Source: CADEED01 sp035502995
GTDB taxonomy: Bacteria > Pseudomonadota > Gammaproteobacteria > Steroidobacterales > Steroidobacteraceae
Reading direction: 5' to 3'
DNA length: 64,000 nucleotides
Assembly: GCA_035502995.1 (NCBI GenBank)
Contig: DATJTW010000003.1
Coordinates: 1 to 64,000, forward strand
Below are positions 1 through 7,698 of the stretch, in pieces. Under the pieces are notes generated by a model. That model was given only the letters and a program-made list of their open reading frames with translations. It did no database searches and was not told the DNA's origin. The translations under genes were made by a program, and so were the position numbers. Every line of letters begins with the position of its first letter. The first letter of the stretch is position 1.

Positions 1-88
1 TGCTCTTTGCGGCCGCGCTGGATTTCGAATCTTGAACGATGGCGACCAAATCGCTGATTCGAGTTTGCACCTCACACTGACTGTTCAT
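1..88 (-). CDS. Partial unknown gene, 5' end only, downstream of the metallophosphoesterase
   Basis: An ATG at position 88 on the minus strand opens a frame that stays open to the window edge (about 29 codons, beginning MNSQCEVQTRISDL). A GGAG sequence lies 8 bases before the ATG, a good ribosome-binding site. The start lies 17 bases inside the 3' end of the metallophosphoesterase gene, so translational coupling and cotranscription are likely. The visible part is too short to assign a family. It shares the lower GC content of its neighbour. The main uncertainty is that a 29-codon open frame could be chance, but the RBS and the overlap argue for a real gene. Confidence 0.5.
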   Translation of the reverse strand, partial: MNSQCEVQTRISDLVAIVQDSKSSAAAKS

Positions 89-1841
89 CTTGGCGTCTCC
101 AGATAAATCGAAATCCCTGAAACGGCATCAATCCGTCTTCGGTCCAGTAGCGTATTCGCGCGGCGTTTTTCACCTTTGGGTCGCGCTCAACGTGATGCGG
201 GCCAATCCGCTCGATCTCAAACTTGACGTCGGAAACCTCGGAACGGCAATCCAGCGTCATGCCTTCGGTGGGGCAATAGTTGACGAGAACGACAGAACCG
301 CTTGCGTCGATCGGTTCTTCAGCCGTGACGCTAACAAGCATTTTCTTGCGTGCAGGCAGCTCTACGTCAAGTTGAAGCCCAAGCTCGCTTACCGCCTTGA
401 GTAACTCAAGATCCTGCTTCACTCCATCGACGCAAGCCTCGAGAATCTCGCCCTTACCGGCCTTCTCGAAGGGGTACTTGATCTTCCAATCCAGCCGCTC
501 GCCAAAGTTTTCGATTTCGAAAGAGAATTTCACGGAGAGTGTCAAGCCACCGCCAATCTTCCGACTTCCTTGTATTGCGATCTCGTACGAGACGTCTCTC
601 TTGACGACTTCCCGACTGAGAGATTGTTCGATCGTGGCACTAACTCGGATCGGAAATTTCCACAGGCGGCGCGAGGTTCCATGTGAACGAAAAATGGGGA
701 AAGCAGGGCCGCTGGTGCGCACGCGTTGAATCTCGCTTCTGACGTCGATCTGACGATTGCACGGCAAGTCTACGATTCGAACCGTCGGTCTGCGGTCTCG
801 GACATCGATCAATAGCTGACGAACTCCCGGCACAACGCCTTCCGTCGCCTGCCCACCAACGGTGGAACCTCCCACCACCAACATCTCACGTTCCCGCAAC
901 AGGACTGGCTGCACGTAAGAGGTGTGCTTATGCCCCGTCAGGGCGATGTCGAATTCGTAGTCGCCCAGTAGATTCAACAAACGTGCCGCGTCATTCATGA
1001 TGTCGAACGGCTTGTGTTCAGTTTGTTGCGCCTCGAATGGGGTGATGTGGTGATGGAGAATCGCCACTTTTACTAGATCCGGCCAGCAGTCTTTGTGCTC
1101 CTCACGCGTCCGGTCGAGAACCTTCCGCAAGGAATCGAGCTGCGAGAGAGTTATCTGGCAGATATCCAAAAGCCTTCTTCTGCCGGCTGTTTCGACAACC
1201 GAATCGAAACTGCTGCACCAATCGGTCGGCAGCTGAGTACCCGGATTGGAACGATAAACTTCTCGGAGCCTCTTGAGCTCTTCGAAAGCGGGATGAATCT
1301 CGGGGTCGCGTTCGCCGCAACGAACAGCGGAGTTTATGCACATCACGAGCAGTCGCTTGGTCGGATCAACAAAAATGGGATCACTTCCATGAAAGGTGAG
1401 CTTTCGCATGCTCGACTGCGCAACGGATTCCACGGGAAATAGACACGTGGTTGCGCAGGCTTCCTTGCTGAGTTCGGCGAATCCCCTGAATTTCTGTTCG
1501 AAGTACCCCGTCGACTTGGGGTCCAGATCCCATGCCACATCGTGGTTTCCCGGGACGAGGCAGATTGCCGCTTTCGTCCCAACAAGCTTTTGAAGTACAG
1601 GCAGTGCTTCTGCACGAAAATCGTGCAGGCCGCGAGTCTCCCCACGTGTTGTGATGTCGCCTGATATCGCGATGGCATCAAACGGTGCGGCATGGTCGAG
1701 TGATTCGAGCAAGCCTGCGAGTATTTCGAAAGGGGTTTCACAATAGGTCTGAAAATTGCCGATCTTGGAATCGACAAGCTGCTTGCCGGAGGCGTAGTGC
1801 AGATCAGTTAGGTGCAGTAGCGAGATTTCATTGGCAGCCAT
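72..1841 (-). CDS. Calcineurin-like metallophosphoesterase with a long C-terminal extension
   Basis: The 589-residue product has the five blocks of the calcineurin-like phosphoesterase fold: TDLH (Asp13/His15), SGDI (Asp62), GNHD (99-101), LHHH (253-255) and GHKH (293-296). These ligate a dinuclear metal centre, so it should hydrolyse phosphomono- or phosphodiesters. The substrate cannot be read from sequence. About 280 residues after the catalytic domain match nothing I recognise and may be a beta-rich sensing or partner-binding module. There is no signal peptide, so it is probably cytoplasmic. Base composition is clearly less GC-rich than the rest of the window, suggesting acquisition by transfer. 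It overlaps a second gene downstream, consistent with a two-gene accessory unit. Confidence 0.85.
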   Translation of the reverse strand: MAANEISLLHLTDLHYASGKQLVDSKIGNFQTYCETPFEILAGLLESLDHAAPFDAIAISGDITTRGETRGLHDFRAEALPVLQKLVGTKAAICLVPGNHDVAWDLDPKSTGYFEQKFRGFAELSKEACATTCLFPVESVAQSSMRKLTFHGSDPIFVDPTKRLLVMCINSAVRCGERDPEIHPAFEELKRLREVYRSNPGTQLPTDWCSSFDSVVETAGRRRLLDICQITLSQLDSLRKVLDRTREEHKDCWPDLVKVAILHHHITPFEAQQTEHKPFDIMNDAARLLNLLGDYEFDIALTGHKHTSYVQPVLLREREMLVVGGSTVGGQATEGVVPGVRQLLIDVRDRRPTVRIVDLPCNRQIDVRSEIQRVRTSGPAFPIFRSHGTSRRLWKFPIRVSATIEQSLSREVVKRDVSYEIAIQGSRKIGGGLTLSVKFSFEIENFGERLDWKIKYPFEKAGKGEILEACVDGVKQDLELLKAVSELGLQLDVELPARKKMLVSVTAEEPIDASGSVVLVNYCPTEGMTLDCRSEVSDVKFEIERIGPHHVERDPKVKNAARIRYWTEDGLMPFQGFRFIWRRQDEQSV

Positions 1842-2081
1842 CTAGTTTGTTCTCGTTGGTGTGCCCTGTTCGAATCTATTCTTTCGCGAAAAATATTGAA
1901 ACAGCTAGTGAGCTGCGGCATTGCACAAGTCAAGAGTGGCTCGCTCGACATTGTTTGTCGGCCCGCTGGGCTGGCTGCAAGAGATTGAGCCGTTGATGTT
2001 GCAAGAAGCGGTCTGTTCTGACACGTCCGCCCGATGCCGCCGACACCGGCGGGCAAAGTCCGATGCAACACTGCCGGTTCG
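1842..2081. other. Intergenic region between divergent metallophosphoesterase and channel genes
   Basis: This 240-bp stretch separates two divergent genes and is AT-richer on the side of the metallophosphoesterase gene (around 1860-1920). It contains the short palindrome TTTCGCGAAA near 1880. It must hold both promoters, but I cannot choose -35/-10 boxes with confidence. An in-frame ATG at 2034 could extend the channel gene into it. Confidence 0.4.
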
Positions 2082-3440
2082 ATGCCGGACCTCAACTCGA
2101 CACTGCTGGGCGTGGCCCTGCGCACCTGGCTCACCGGCGGCGCCATCGTGCTTCTCGTCGCCATCGCCCATCTCGCCCTCGGCTGGTGGGCGCGGCGCCG
2201 CGTGCGCACGCACCAGGACAAACCGCTCGACCCCGGTGAGTCGCTGAAGGCGCGCTACTGGATCGCGCGCGGCCCGCGCGATGCGGTGCCGCCGATCGCG
2301 TTCCTGCTGTGGCTGCACGGCCTGTTCTACGCGGTCACGATGCTGCTTGCGGACTGGCCGGATGCGTCGTGGTTGCCGCGGACGCTCGCCATCCTCGGCT
2401 TCCTGCGCGGCCTCGGCACCTTGCTAGGGCTCGCCTGGCTGCTCGCCCGCATCGCTCGCACGATCGAAGCGGTGCTGAAATCCTTCGCCTCGCGCACCGA
2501 GGCCGGCTGGGACGACGTGTTGTTGCCCTTCGCCGGCAAGGCGCTGCGGCTGATCCTGCCGTTGATCGCCCTGATCCTCGGCACGCCGGCGCTCGAGGTC
2601 TCGGCCGAGGCGAAGCAGGTGATCCAGAACGCCATCAGCTTGTTGCTGATCGGCTCGATCGCCGTGATCCTCATCCAGTTCGTCAACGCGATGTCCGACC
2701 TGCTGCTGCGTCGCTATCGCATCGACGTTGCGGACAACCGCCGCGCGCGTGGCGTGTACACGCAGGTGACGGTGCTGAAGAAGATCGTCATCTCGATCAT
2801 CACGCTGTTCGCGATCGCCTCGATGCTCATGGTGTTCAACTCGGTGCGGCAGTTCGGCACCGCGATGATCGCGTCGGCCGGTGTCGCCGGCATCGTCATC
2901 GGTTTCGCGGCGCAGAAGAGCCTGGGCACGTTGCTCGCCGGCATCCAGATCGCGTTGACGCAGCCGATCCGCATCGACGACGTCGTCATCGTCGAGAGCG
3001 AGTGGGGCCGCATCGAGGAGGTGACGTTGACGTACGTCGTCGTGCGCCTCTGGGACCTGCGGCGGCTCGTGGTGCCCATCACCTATTTCATCGAGAAGCC
3101 GTTCCAGAACTGGACGCGCACGTCGGCGGACATCCTCGGCACGGTATTCCTGCAGGTGGACTATGGCGTGCCGGTGGATGCGATCCGCGCCGAGCTGACG
3201 CGCATCCTCGGCGAGTCGAAACTCTGGGACCGGAAGGTCAACGTCCTGCAGGTGACCGAGGCGAAGGAGCGCACGCTCGAACTGCGCGCGCTGATGAGCT
3301 CGGCGGATGCGGGGCAGTCGTTCGACCTGCGCTGCGAGGTGCGGGAGAAGCTGGTGAAGTTCGTCACGACCAACTACCCGGACAGCCTGCCGCGGCTGCG
3401 GGCGCGCGTGGAGACGAGCGTCAGCGCTCCGACAGCCTGA
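2082..3440 (+). CDS. MscS-family small-conductance mechanosensitive channel
   Basis: The product is about 452 residues. Several hydrophobic helices fill the N-terminal half, followed by the MscS core. The pore-lining helix is Gly/Ala-rich (SAGVAGIVIGFAAQKSLG), and after it come the beta domain (LTQPIRIDDVVIV) and the alpha/beta vestibule (LVVPITYFIEKPFQNW). MscS channels open under membrane tension to release osmolytes during hypo-osmotic shock. The length exceeds E. coli MscS (286 residues), as in the multi-helix MscS-like subfamily. I chose ATG 2082 because the residues between ATG 2034 and this one look non-native; 2034 remains possible. The 3' end overlaps the convergent sugar-kinase gene by 20 bp. 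Confidence 0.88.
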   Translation: MPDLNSTLLGVALRTWLTGGAIVLLVAIAHLALGWWARRRVRTHQDKPLDPGESLKARYWIARGPRDAVPPIAFLLWLHGLFYAVTMLLADWPDASWLPRTLAILGFLRGLGTLLGLAWLLARIARTIEAVLKSFASRTEAGWDDVLLPFAGKALRLILPLIALILGTPALEVSAEAKQVIQNAISLLLIGSIAVILIQFVNAMSDLLLRRYRIDVADNRRARGVYTQVTVLKKIVISIITLFAIASMLMVFNSVRQFGTAMIASAGVAGIVIGFAAQKSLGTLLAGIQIALTQPIRIDDVVIVESEWGRIEEVTLTYVVVRLWDLRRLVVPITYFIEKPFQNWTRTSADILGTVFLQVDYGVPVDAIRAELTRILGESKLWDRKVNVLQVTEAKERTLELRALMSSADAGQSFDLRCEVREKLVKFVTTNYPDSLPRLRARVETSVSAPTA

Positions 3441-4353
3441 TCGCGTACAACGCCGCGCCGACGTGCGGCTCGTGCTTCGGCTGCCGCAGGTCGAAAACAT
3501 CGCCCAGTGCCGCGCGAAACGGCTGCAATAACATCTCGCCCGCACCGAAGGCGCCACCGGAATACGACAGCGCGGCGATCTCGCCGTCGTCGAATCCCAG
3601 CGTGCGCCGCAACGCCAATGCGAGCTGCCCCAGCTCCAGTCCCGCGCGCGTGAAAATCCCGCGCGCCGCCTCATCCCCCATCTCCGCTGCCTCGCCGACC
3701 AGCGGCGACAGCTGCGCCAGCTCGCCTCGCGTGCGTGCATTCGGTCCATATACGTGCGCGCAGAGATCCAGATCGCTGCGCAGGTTCAACGCCTCGTTGA
3801 TCAGCCGGTGCAGCGGGCCTTTCGGCAGCCGCCCGTCGCTCATGCGCGAATATGCATTCAACCCCTGCATCGCGATCCAGTACGCCGAGCCTTCGTCCGA
3901 AAACGCTTCGCCCCAGCCGCCGACACGCGCGCCCACGCCGCGCCGCTGGCCATAACCGATGGAGCCGGTGCCCGCGACGATGTTGATGCCGTCCTCCGCG
4001 CCCAACGACCCGGCCCAGCCGCAGACCATGTCGTTGTCGACCGTGAAACGATCGTGCCCGAGGATGTGCCGCGGCAACGAATCGAGCGCGGGCGTGATGA
4101 CGCTGTCCTCGCCATACGCGGGCAGGCCGAAGAACGCGTGCGCGATCGCGCTCGGCTCCGCACCGGCGCCGGCCAGCACCTTCGCGACGCCGTTGCGCAG
4201 CACCTCGCGCACGCCTTCGATGCCGACGTCCGGGTGGTAGCTGGTCGACAACGTGGCGTCGGCGACCAGCGTGCGCCGCTCGTCGAGCAGCGCGAACCGC
4301 GTCTTGGTGCCGCCACCGTCGACGCCGAGGAAATAGCGCGCGACATCGCCCAT
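3421..4353 (-). CDS. BadF/BadG-type (N-acetyl)hexosamine kinase
   Basis: The 310-residue product begins YFLGVDGGGTKTRFALLDE, the phosphate-1 motif of the ASKHA fold. It also has the adenosine-binding glycine-rich segment (IVAGTGSIGYG). This is the BadF/BadG/BcrA/BcrD ATPase family, which includes N-acetylglucosamine kinases. It follows agaS with no gap (TAG directly before ATG) and is last in the five-gene operon that starts at 9779. Phosphorylation of GalNAc or galactosamine at O6 would feed AgaS. GlcNAc kinase activity is an alternative. There is no signal peptide, so it is cytoplasmic. Confidence 0.82.
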   Translation of the reverse strand: MGDVARYFLGVDGGGTKTRFALLDERRTLVADATLSTSYHPDVGIEGVREVLRNGVAKVLAGAGAEPSAIAHAFFGLPAYGEDSVITPALDSLPRHILGHDRFTVDNDMVCGWAGSLGAEDGINIVAGTGSIGYGQRRGVGARVGGWGEAFSDEGSAYWIAMQGLNAYSRMSDGRLPKGPLHRLINEALNLRSDLDLCAHVYGPNARTRGELAQLSPLVGEAAEMGDEAARGIFTRAGLELGQLALALRRTLGFDDGEIAALSYSGGAFGAGEMLLQPFRAALGDVFDLRQPKHEPHVGAALYAIRLSER

Positions 4354-5529
4354 CTACTTGACGAGCGGGTAGAGGCGGACGCCCTGCACGACGCGGTTCA
4401 CGGTACCTTCCTTGTTCGGGTTGTCGGGAGACAGCCCGAGCGTACGCGACTGGTGGAACGCGTACAGCTGCGCGATCGCGATGTACGGCCACAGCAGCTC
4501 GACGTCGGCCGCCTCGGCCATGCCCGGCACCTGCAGCGTGTCCTTCACCAGCTCGTTCCGCGGCCGCGTGGTGACCTCGATGACGCGCCGCGCCCGGCCG
4601 TCGCGATGCAGCTCGTCGACGAGGTCGTGGTCGTACTTGCGCGTCAGCGGGTCGTTGGACACGAACACGATGACCAGCGTGCGGTCGTTGACGAACGTCT
4701 TCGGGCCGTGGCGGAACCCCAGCGGCGAATCGAAACACGTGACGACCGCGCCGTTGGTCAGCTCGCCGAGCTTCAGCGTCGCCTCGCGGGCGAGATTCTG
4801 GAACGGGCCGCTGCCGAGATAGACGACACGCTCGAAGCCGCCCTGCGCGAGCTCCTGCAGCGTGCGCGTCTCCTGGATCACGCGGCGCATCGCCTGGGCG
4901 ATCGCGCCGACGCGGCCGTCGTACGCGCCCGGCTTGCTGAACGCGACCAGCGTCGCGTACATCATGCAGCTGAAGCTCGACGTCATCGCGAAGCTCACGT
5001 CGTGCGTCTCTTCCGGCAACAGCAGCGTCTGCGCCTGCCTGACCTCGGCGCGGTTCAGCGCGCCTGCGCCATTGCAGGTGACCACGAGGTGGCGCACGTC
5101 GCGCACCAGCGATTCCGCCAGCGTCACGGCCTGCAGGCTCTCGGGGCTGTTGCCGCTGCGCCCGAACGAAACCAGCAGCAGCGGCTGGTCGCCATGCAGG
5201 TAGAGCTGCGGATTGCTGACGATGTCCGTGGTCGGCACGGCGTCGACGCGCGCCGCGAGCTGCGCATCGAGGATGCCGGCGATGCACGCGCCGATATACG
5301 CCGACGTGCCGGCGCCGGTCAGGATCACGCGTGCCAGCGGGTTGTCGGCGACGGGCGCGATGAACGCGCGCAGCTCCGCGTGCACGCCGGCCAGGATCGC
5401 GTGCGTCCGCTGCAGCATCTGCGGCTGCTGCTCGATCTCGCGCGCGGTCCACAAGGCGCCCGAGGCAGACAGTTCCTCCGCGCGCAGCCCGAGATGAGAT
5501 GAAAGAAGTTCAGTGGGTGTGGCAGGCAT
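4354..5529 (-). CDS. agaS: AgaS-type sugar isomerase/deaminase (two SIS domains)
   Basis: The 391-residue product has paired SIS sugar-phosphate domains: ILTGAGTSAYIG near residue 70 and VYLGSGPFQNLA near 235, with VSFGRSGNSPES between. That architecture and length match AgaS, the galactosamine-6-phosphate deaminase/isomerase producing tagatose-6-phosphate and ammonia. The alternative within the family is the GlmS C-terminal type, but no glutamine amidotransferase domain is present. Its start lies 20 bp inside the 3' end of the GatZ/KbaZ-like gene, so the two are coupled. The neighbouring kinase, alpha-galactosidase and DeoR regulator support a role in galactosamine or GalNAc use. Confidence 0.87.
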   Translation of the reverse strand: MPATPTELLSSHLGLRAEELSASGALWTAREIEQQPQMLQRTHAILAGVHAELRAFIAPVADNPLARVILTGAGTSAYIGACIAGILDAQLAARVDAVPTTDIVSNPQLYLHGDQPLLLVSFGRSGNSPESLQAVTLAESLVRDVRHLVVTCNGAGALNRAEVRQAQTLLLPEETHDVSFAMTSSFSCMMYATLVAFSKPGAYDGRVGAIAQAMRRVIQETRTLQELAQGGFERVVYLGSGPFQNLAREATLKLGELTNGAVVTCFDSPLGFRHGPKTFVNDRTLVIVFVSNDPLTRKYDHDLVDELHRDGRARRVIEVTTRPRNELVKDTLQVPGMAEAADVELLWPYIAIAQLYAFHQSRTLGLSPDNPNKEGTVNRVVQGVRLYPLVK

Positions 5530-6793
5530 GATGGTAGTCGTCGAGGACGGCGCTCACGTGCGCCATGGAAAGGGACAGCGGGTCGCGCGTCGCGGCGCCG
5601 TCGCGCACCGCATGCAGCGCGGTCGGCAGATGCTGGCTGAGCAGCGGGATCGGCGGCGGGTTCGCGCGCAAGTTGTCGAACAGGCGCACACGCGCTTTCT
5701 CGATGACGGCGTCCGGCCAGTAGTACCGCACACGGTCGCTCAGCGAGTACTGCAGGTCGACGGTCAGCGGCTTGCCGTTGCCGTGGTAGTACTTCTCCCA
5801 GTACTTCGGCTGGTCGCGCATGCGCTCGAGCACGGTATCGCGCAGGTGCGCCTGCTGGTGCTCGGGCGTGATCTCCTGGTCGATCGCGTCGAGCGCCCAC
5901 AACGCCTCGCGCATCGCGAACGTCAGCCCGGGGCCGACTTTCAGGATCGCGAAGTGGTCCTGCACCAGCGCGCGCAACGCGTCGCGGGTCTGGTAGTCGG
6001 TCGAGTGCGCTTCGTAGACCATGTTGGGCACCGCGGTGATCGCGTCGCTCAGCGAGCGCGCCTTCGGCGGACCATAGTCGATCACGTTGTGATGATCGAA
6101 CTCCACGCCCGGCTGCACCACGGACGCGATGACGCGGCTCCAGGCATCGCCCAGCCCGGCCGAAACAAAAGCCTGGCGATGCGCCTCGATCGTGGCCAGC
6201 GCGGCTTGGGGGGAGGTCACCGCGAGACCCTCGATCGATTCGGTCGCACCACCAGGAACGGGAACTTCCGTGCCGATCACGTAGACCGGCTTCTGCGAAT
6301 CGTTGGCCGATGCGGCGGCGAGTTCGGCGGCCTTGGCCAGCCGCACCGCGCGCTTCACGATCTCGGCCTCGGGCAGCGGCACCGGGTCGCCCTGGCAGGA
6401 CATTGAGCAGTCGAGATGGATCTTGCGGAAGCCGGCGGCCACATACGCCGCGACCATGACTTCGGCCTTGTCCATCGCCGCGGCCGCGGGTAGATGGGTC
6501 CACGGATTCGGGCCGAGGTGATCGCCGCCCAGCGCGATGCGCGCGGCGTCGAAGCCGACCTTGTCGGCGATGCCGTGCACGAACGCCACGAAGTCGACCG
6601 GCGTCATGCCGGTGTAGCCGCCGTCCTGGTTCACCTGGTTGCAGGTGGCCTCGAACAGCACGAGGTCGTCGCCGTGCGTCGATGCGTGCCGCAGCGAAGC
6701 CTCGAGCACGATCGGATGTGCGCAGCAGATCGACGTGACGCCGACGGCGTCGCCGCGCTTGTGCCGCGTGATCAACTCGCGCAGCGCGTTCAT
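5510..6793 (-). CDS. GatZ/KbaZ-family protein (tagatose-1,6-bisphosphate aldolase subunit-like)
   Basis: The 427-residue product starts MNALRELITRHKRGDAVGVTSICCAHP, the typical GatZ/KbaZ/AgaZ N-terminus, with ALGGDHLGPNPW near residue 85 and HLDCSMSCQGDP near 135. The family is classically the non-catalytic subunit of class II tagatose-bisphosphate aldolase, paired with AgaY/GatY. Some homologues are reported to act alone as tagatose-6-phosphate 4-epimerases. No GatY partner and no tagatose-6-phosphate kinase are present in this window, so the epimerase role, making fructose-6-phosphate from the AgaS product, is an attractive inference. It overlaps the upstream transporter by ATGA coupling. 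Confidence 0.85.
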   Translation of the reverse strand: MNALRELITRHKRGDAVGVTSICCAHPIVLEASLRHASTHGDDLVLFEATCNQVNQDGGYTGMTPVDFVAFVHGIADKVGFDAARIALGGDHLGPNPWTHLPAAAAMDKAEVMVAAYVAAGFRKIHLDCSMSCQGDPVPLPEAEIVKRAVRLAKAAELAAASANDSQKPVYVIGTEVPVPGGATESIEGLAVTSPQAALATIEAHRQAFVSAGLGDAWSRVIASVVQPGVEFDHHNVIDYGPPKARSLSDAITAVPNMVYEAHSTDYQTRDALRALVQDHFAILKVGPGLTFAMREALWALDAIDQEITPEHQQAHLRDTVLERMRDQPKYWEKYYHGNGKPLTVDLQYSLSDRVRYYWPDAVIEKARVRLFDNLRANPPPIPLLSQHLPTALHAVRDGAATRDPLSLSMAHVSAVLDDYHHACHTH

Positions 6794-7698
6794 GCGCCGG
6801 CCTCGCTACTGCCGCCCTCGGGCTGCGGCTCGAGCACCAGCAGCAGCGAGGCGACCAGCGCCAGCGCCAGGCCGACGATCTTCAGCGGGCCCGGCACCGC
6901 ACCCGCGAAGGCGAGGGCCAGCACGGCCGTGATCAGCGGCGCGCCGGCGTTCGTCAGCGGCGCCACGACCATCGCCTTGCCGTAGCGGAACGCGTACACC
7001 AGCGTCAGCGCGCCGATGGCGTTCAGGATCTGGATGCCCGCGGTCATCCACGGGCCGTCCCAGTTCATGTTCACGGGCTGGCTGAAATCCGTCATGGCCC
7101 ACGCGACCGGCGCCAGCACGAGGCCGCCGATCATCATGTAGAAGAAGATGCTCTCGGCGCTGACCGTGTTGTTGGCCAGCTTCATGAAGTACGCCTGCAC
7201 GCCCCAGGCCGCCATGATCAGCAGCGCGAGCGCGAACCACCCGAGGCCATTCGCATTGCCCTTGCCGAACGACAGATCGAACAGCGGCAACGACACCAGC
7301 GCCAGCACGATGCCCAACGCGCCCAGCTTGCCGGTGCGCTCGCGCAGCAGCAGGAACGACAGCGCGATCGTGATCGCCGGCGACAGCGAGATGATCGGGA
7401 AAATGAAGTAGGCAGGGCCGATGGTCAGCGCCTTGAACAGCAGCATCTGGCCGCCGGCGCCCAACAGGCCAATGGTCATGCCGTAACCGATGGCGCGAGG
7501 CGACGCGTCGAGCTTCCAGCCGGTCTTCGCCAGCACCCACAGCGCCGGCGGGATCATCGTCAGCGCCCACACGCAGTAGACCAGCGTGTCGGGGAATCCG
7601 TGCTGCGAGGACAGACCGGCCAGCGCGCCCCAGACACCCCACAGGACCACGGTCACCAGCGCGTAGACGACCCAGCTCGCTCGCTGCGAACCCGTCAT
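6790..7698 (-). CDS. DMT/EamA-family inner-membrane transporter
   Basis: The 302-residue product has about ten hydrophobic helices in two EamA repeats, the drug/metabolite transporter architecture. It opens MTGSQRASWVVYALVTVVLWG. Starting ATG at 7698 overlaps the TGA of the upstream glycosidase by the ATGA arrangement, so I prefer it to longer in-frame starts. In this operon it is the only candidate inner-membrane carrier and may import the monosaccharide released by the alpha-galactosidase. Efflux is the usual annotation for this family, so direction and substrate are inferred from context only. Confidence 0.82.
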   Translation of the reverse strand: MTGSQRASWVVYALVTVVLWGVWGALAGLSSQHGFPDTLVYCVWALTMIPPALWVLAKTGWKLDASPRAIGYGMTIGLLGAGGQMLLFKALTIGPAYFIFPIISLSPAITIALSFLLLRERTGKLGALGIVLALVSLPLFDLSFGKGNANGLGWFALALLIMAAWGVQAYFMKLANNTVSAESIFFYMMIGGLVLAPVAWAMTDFSQPVNMNWDGPWMTAGIQILNAIGALTLVYAFRYGKAMVVAPLTNAGAPLITAVLALAFAGAVPGPLKIVGLALALVASLLLVLEPQPEGGSSEAGA

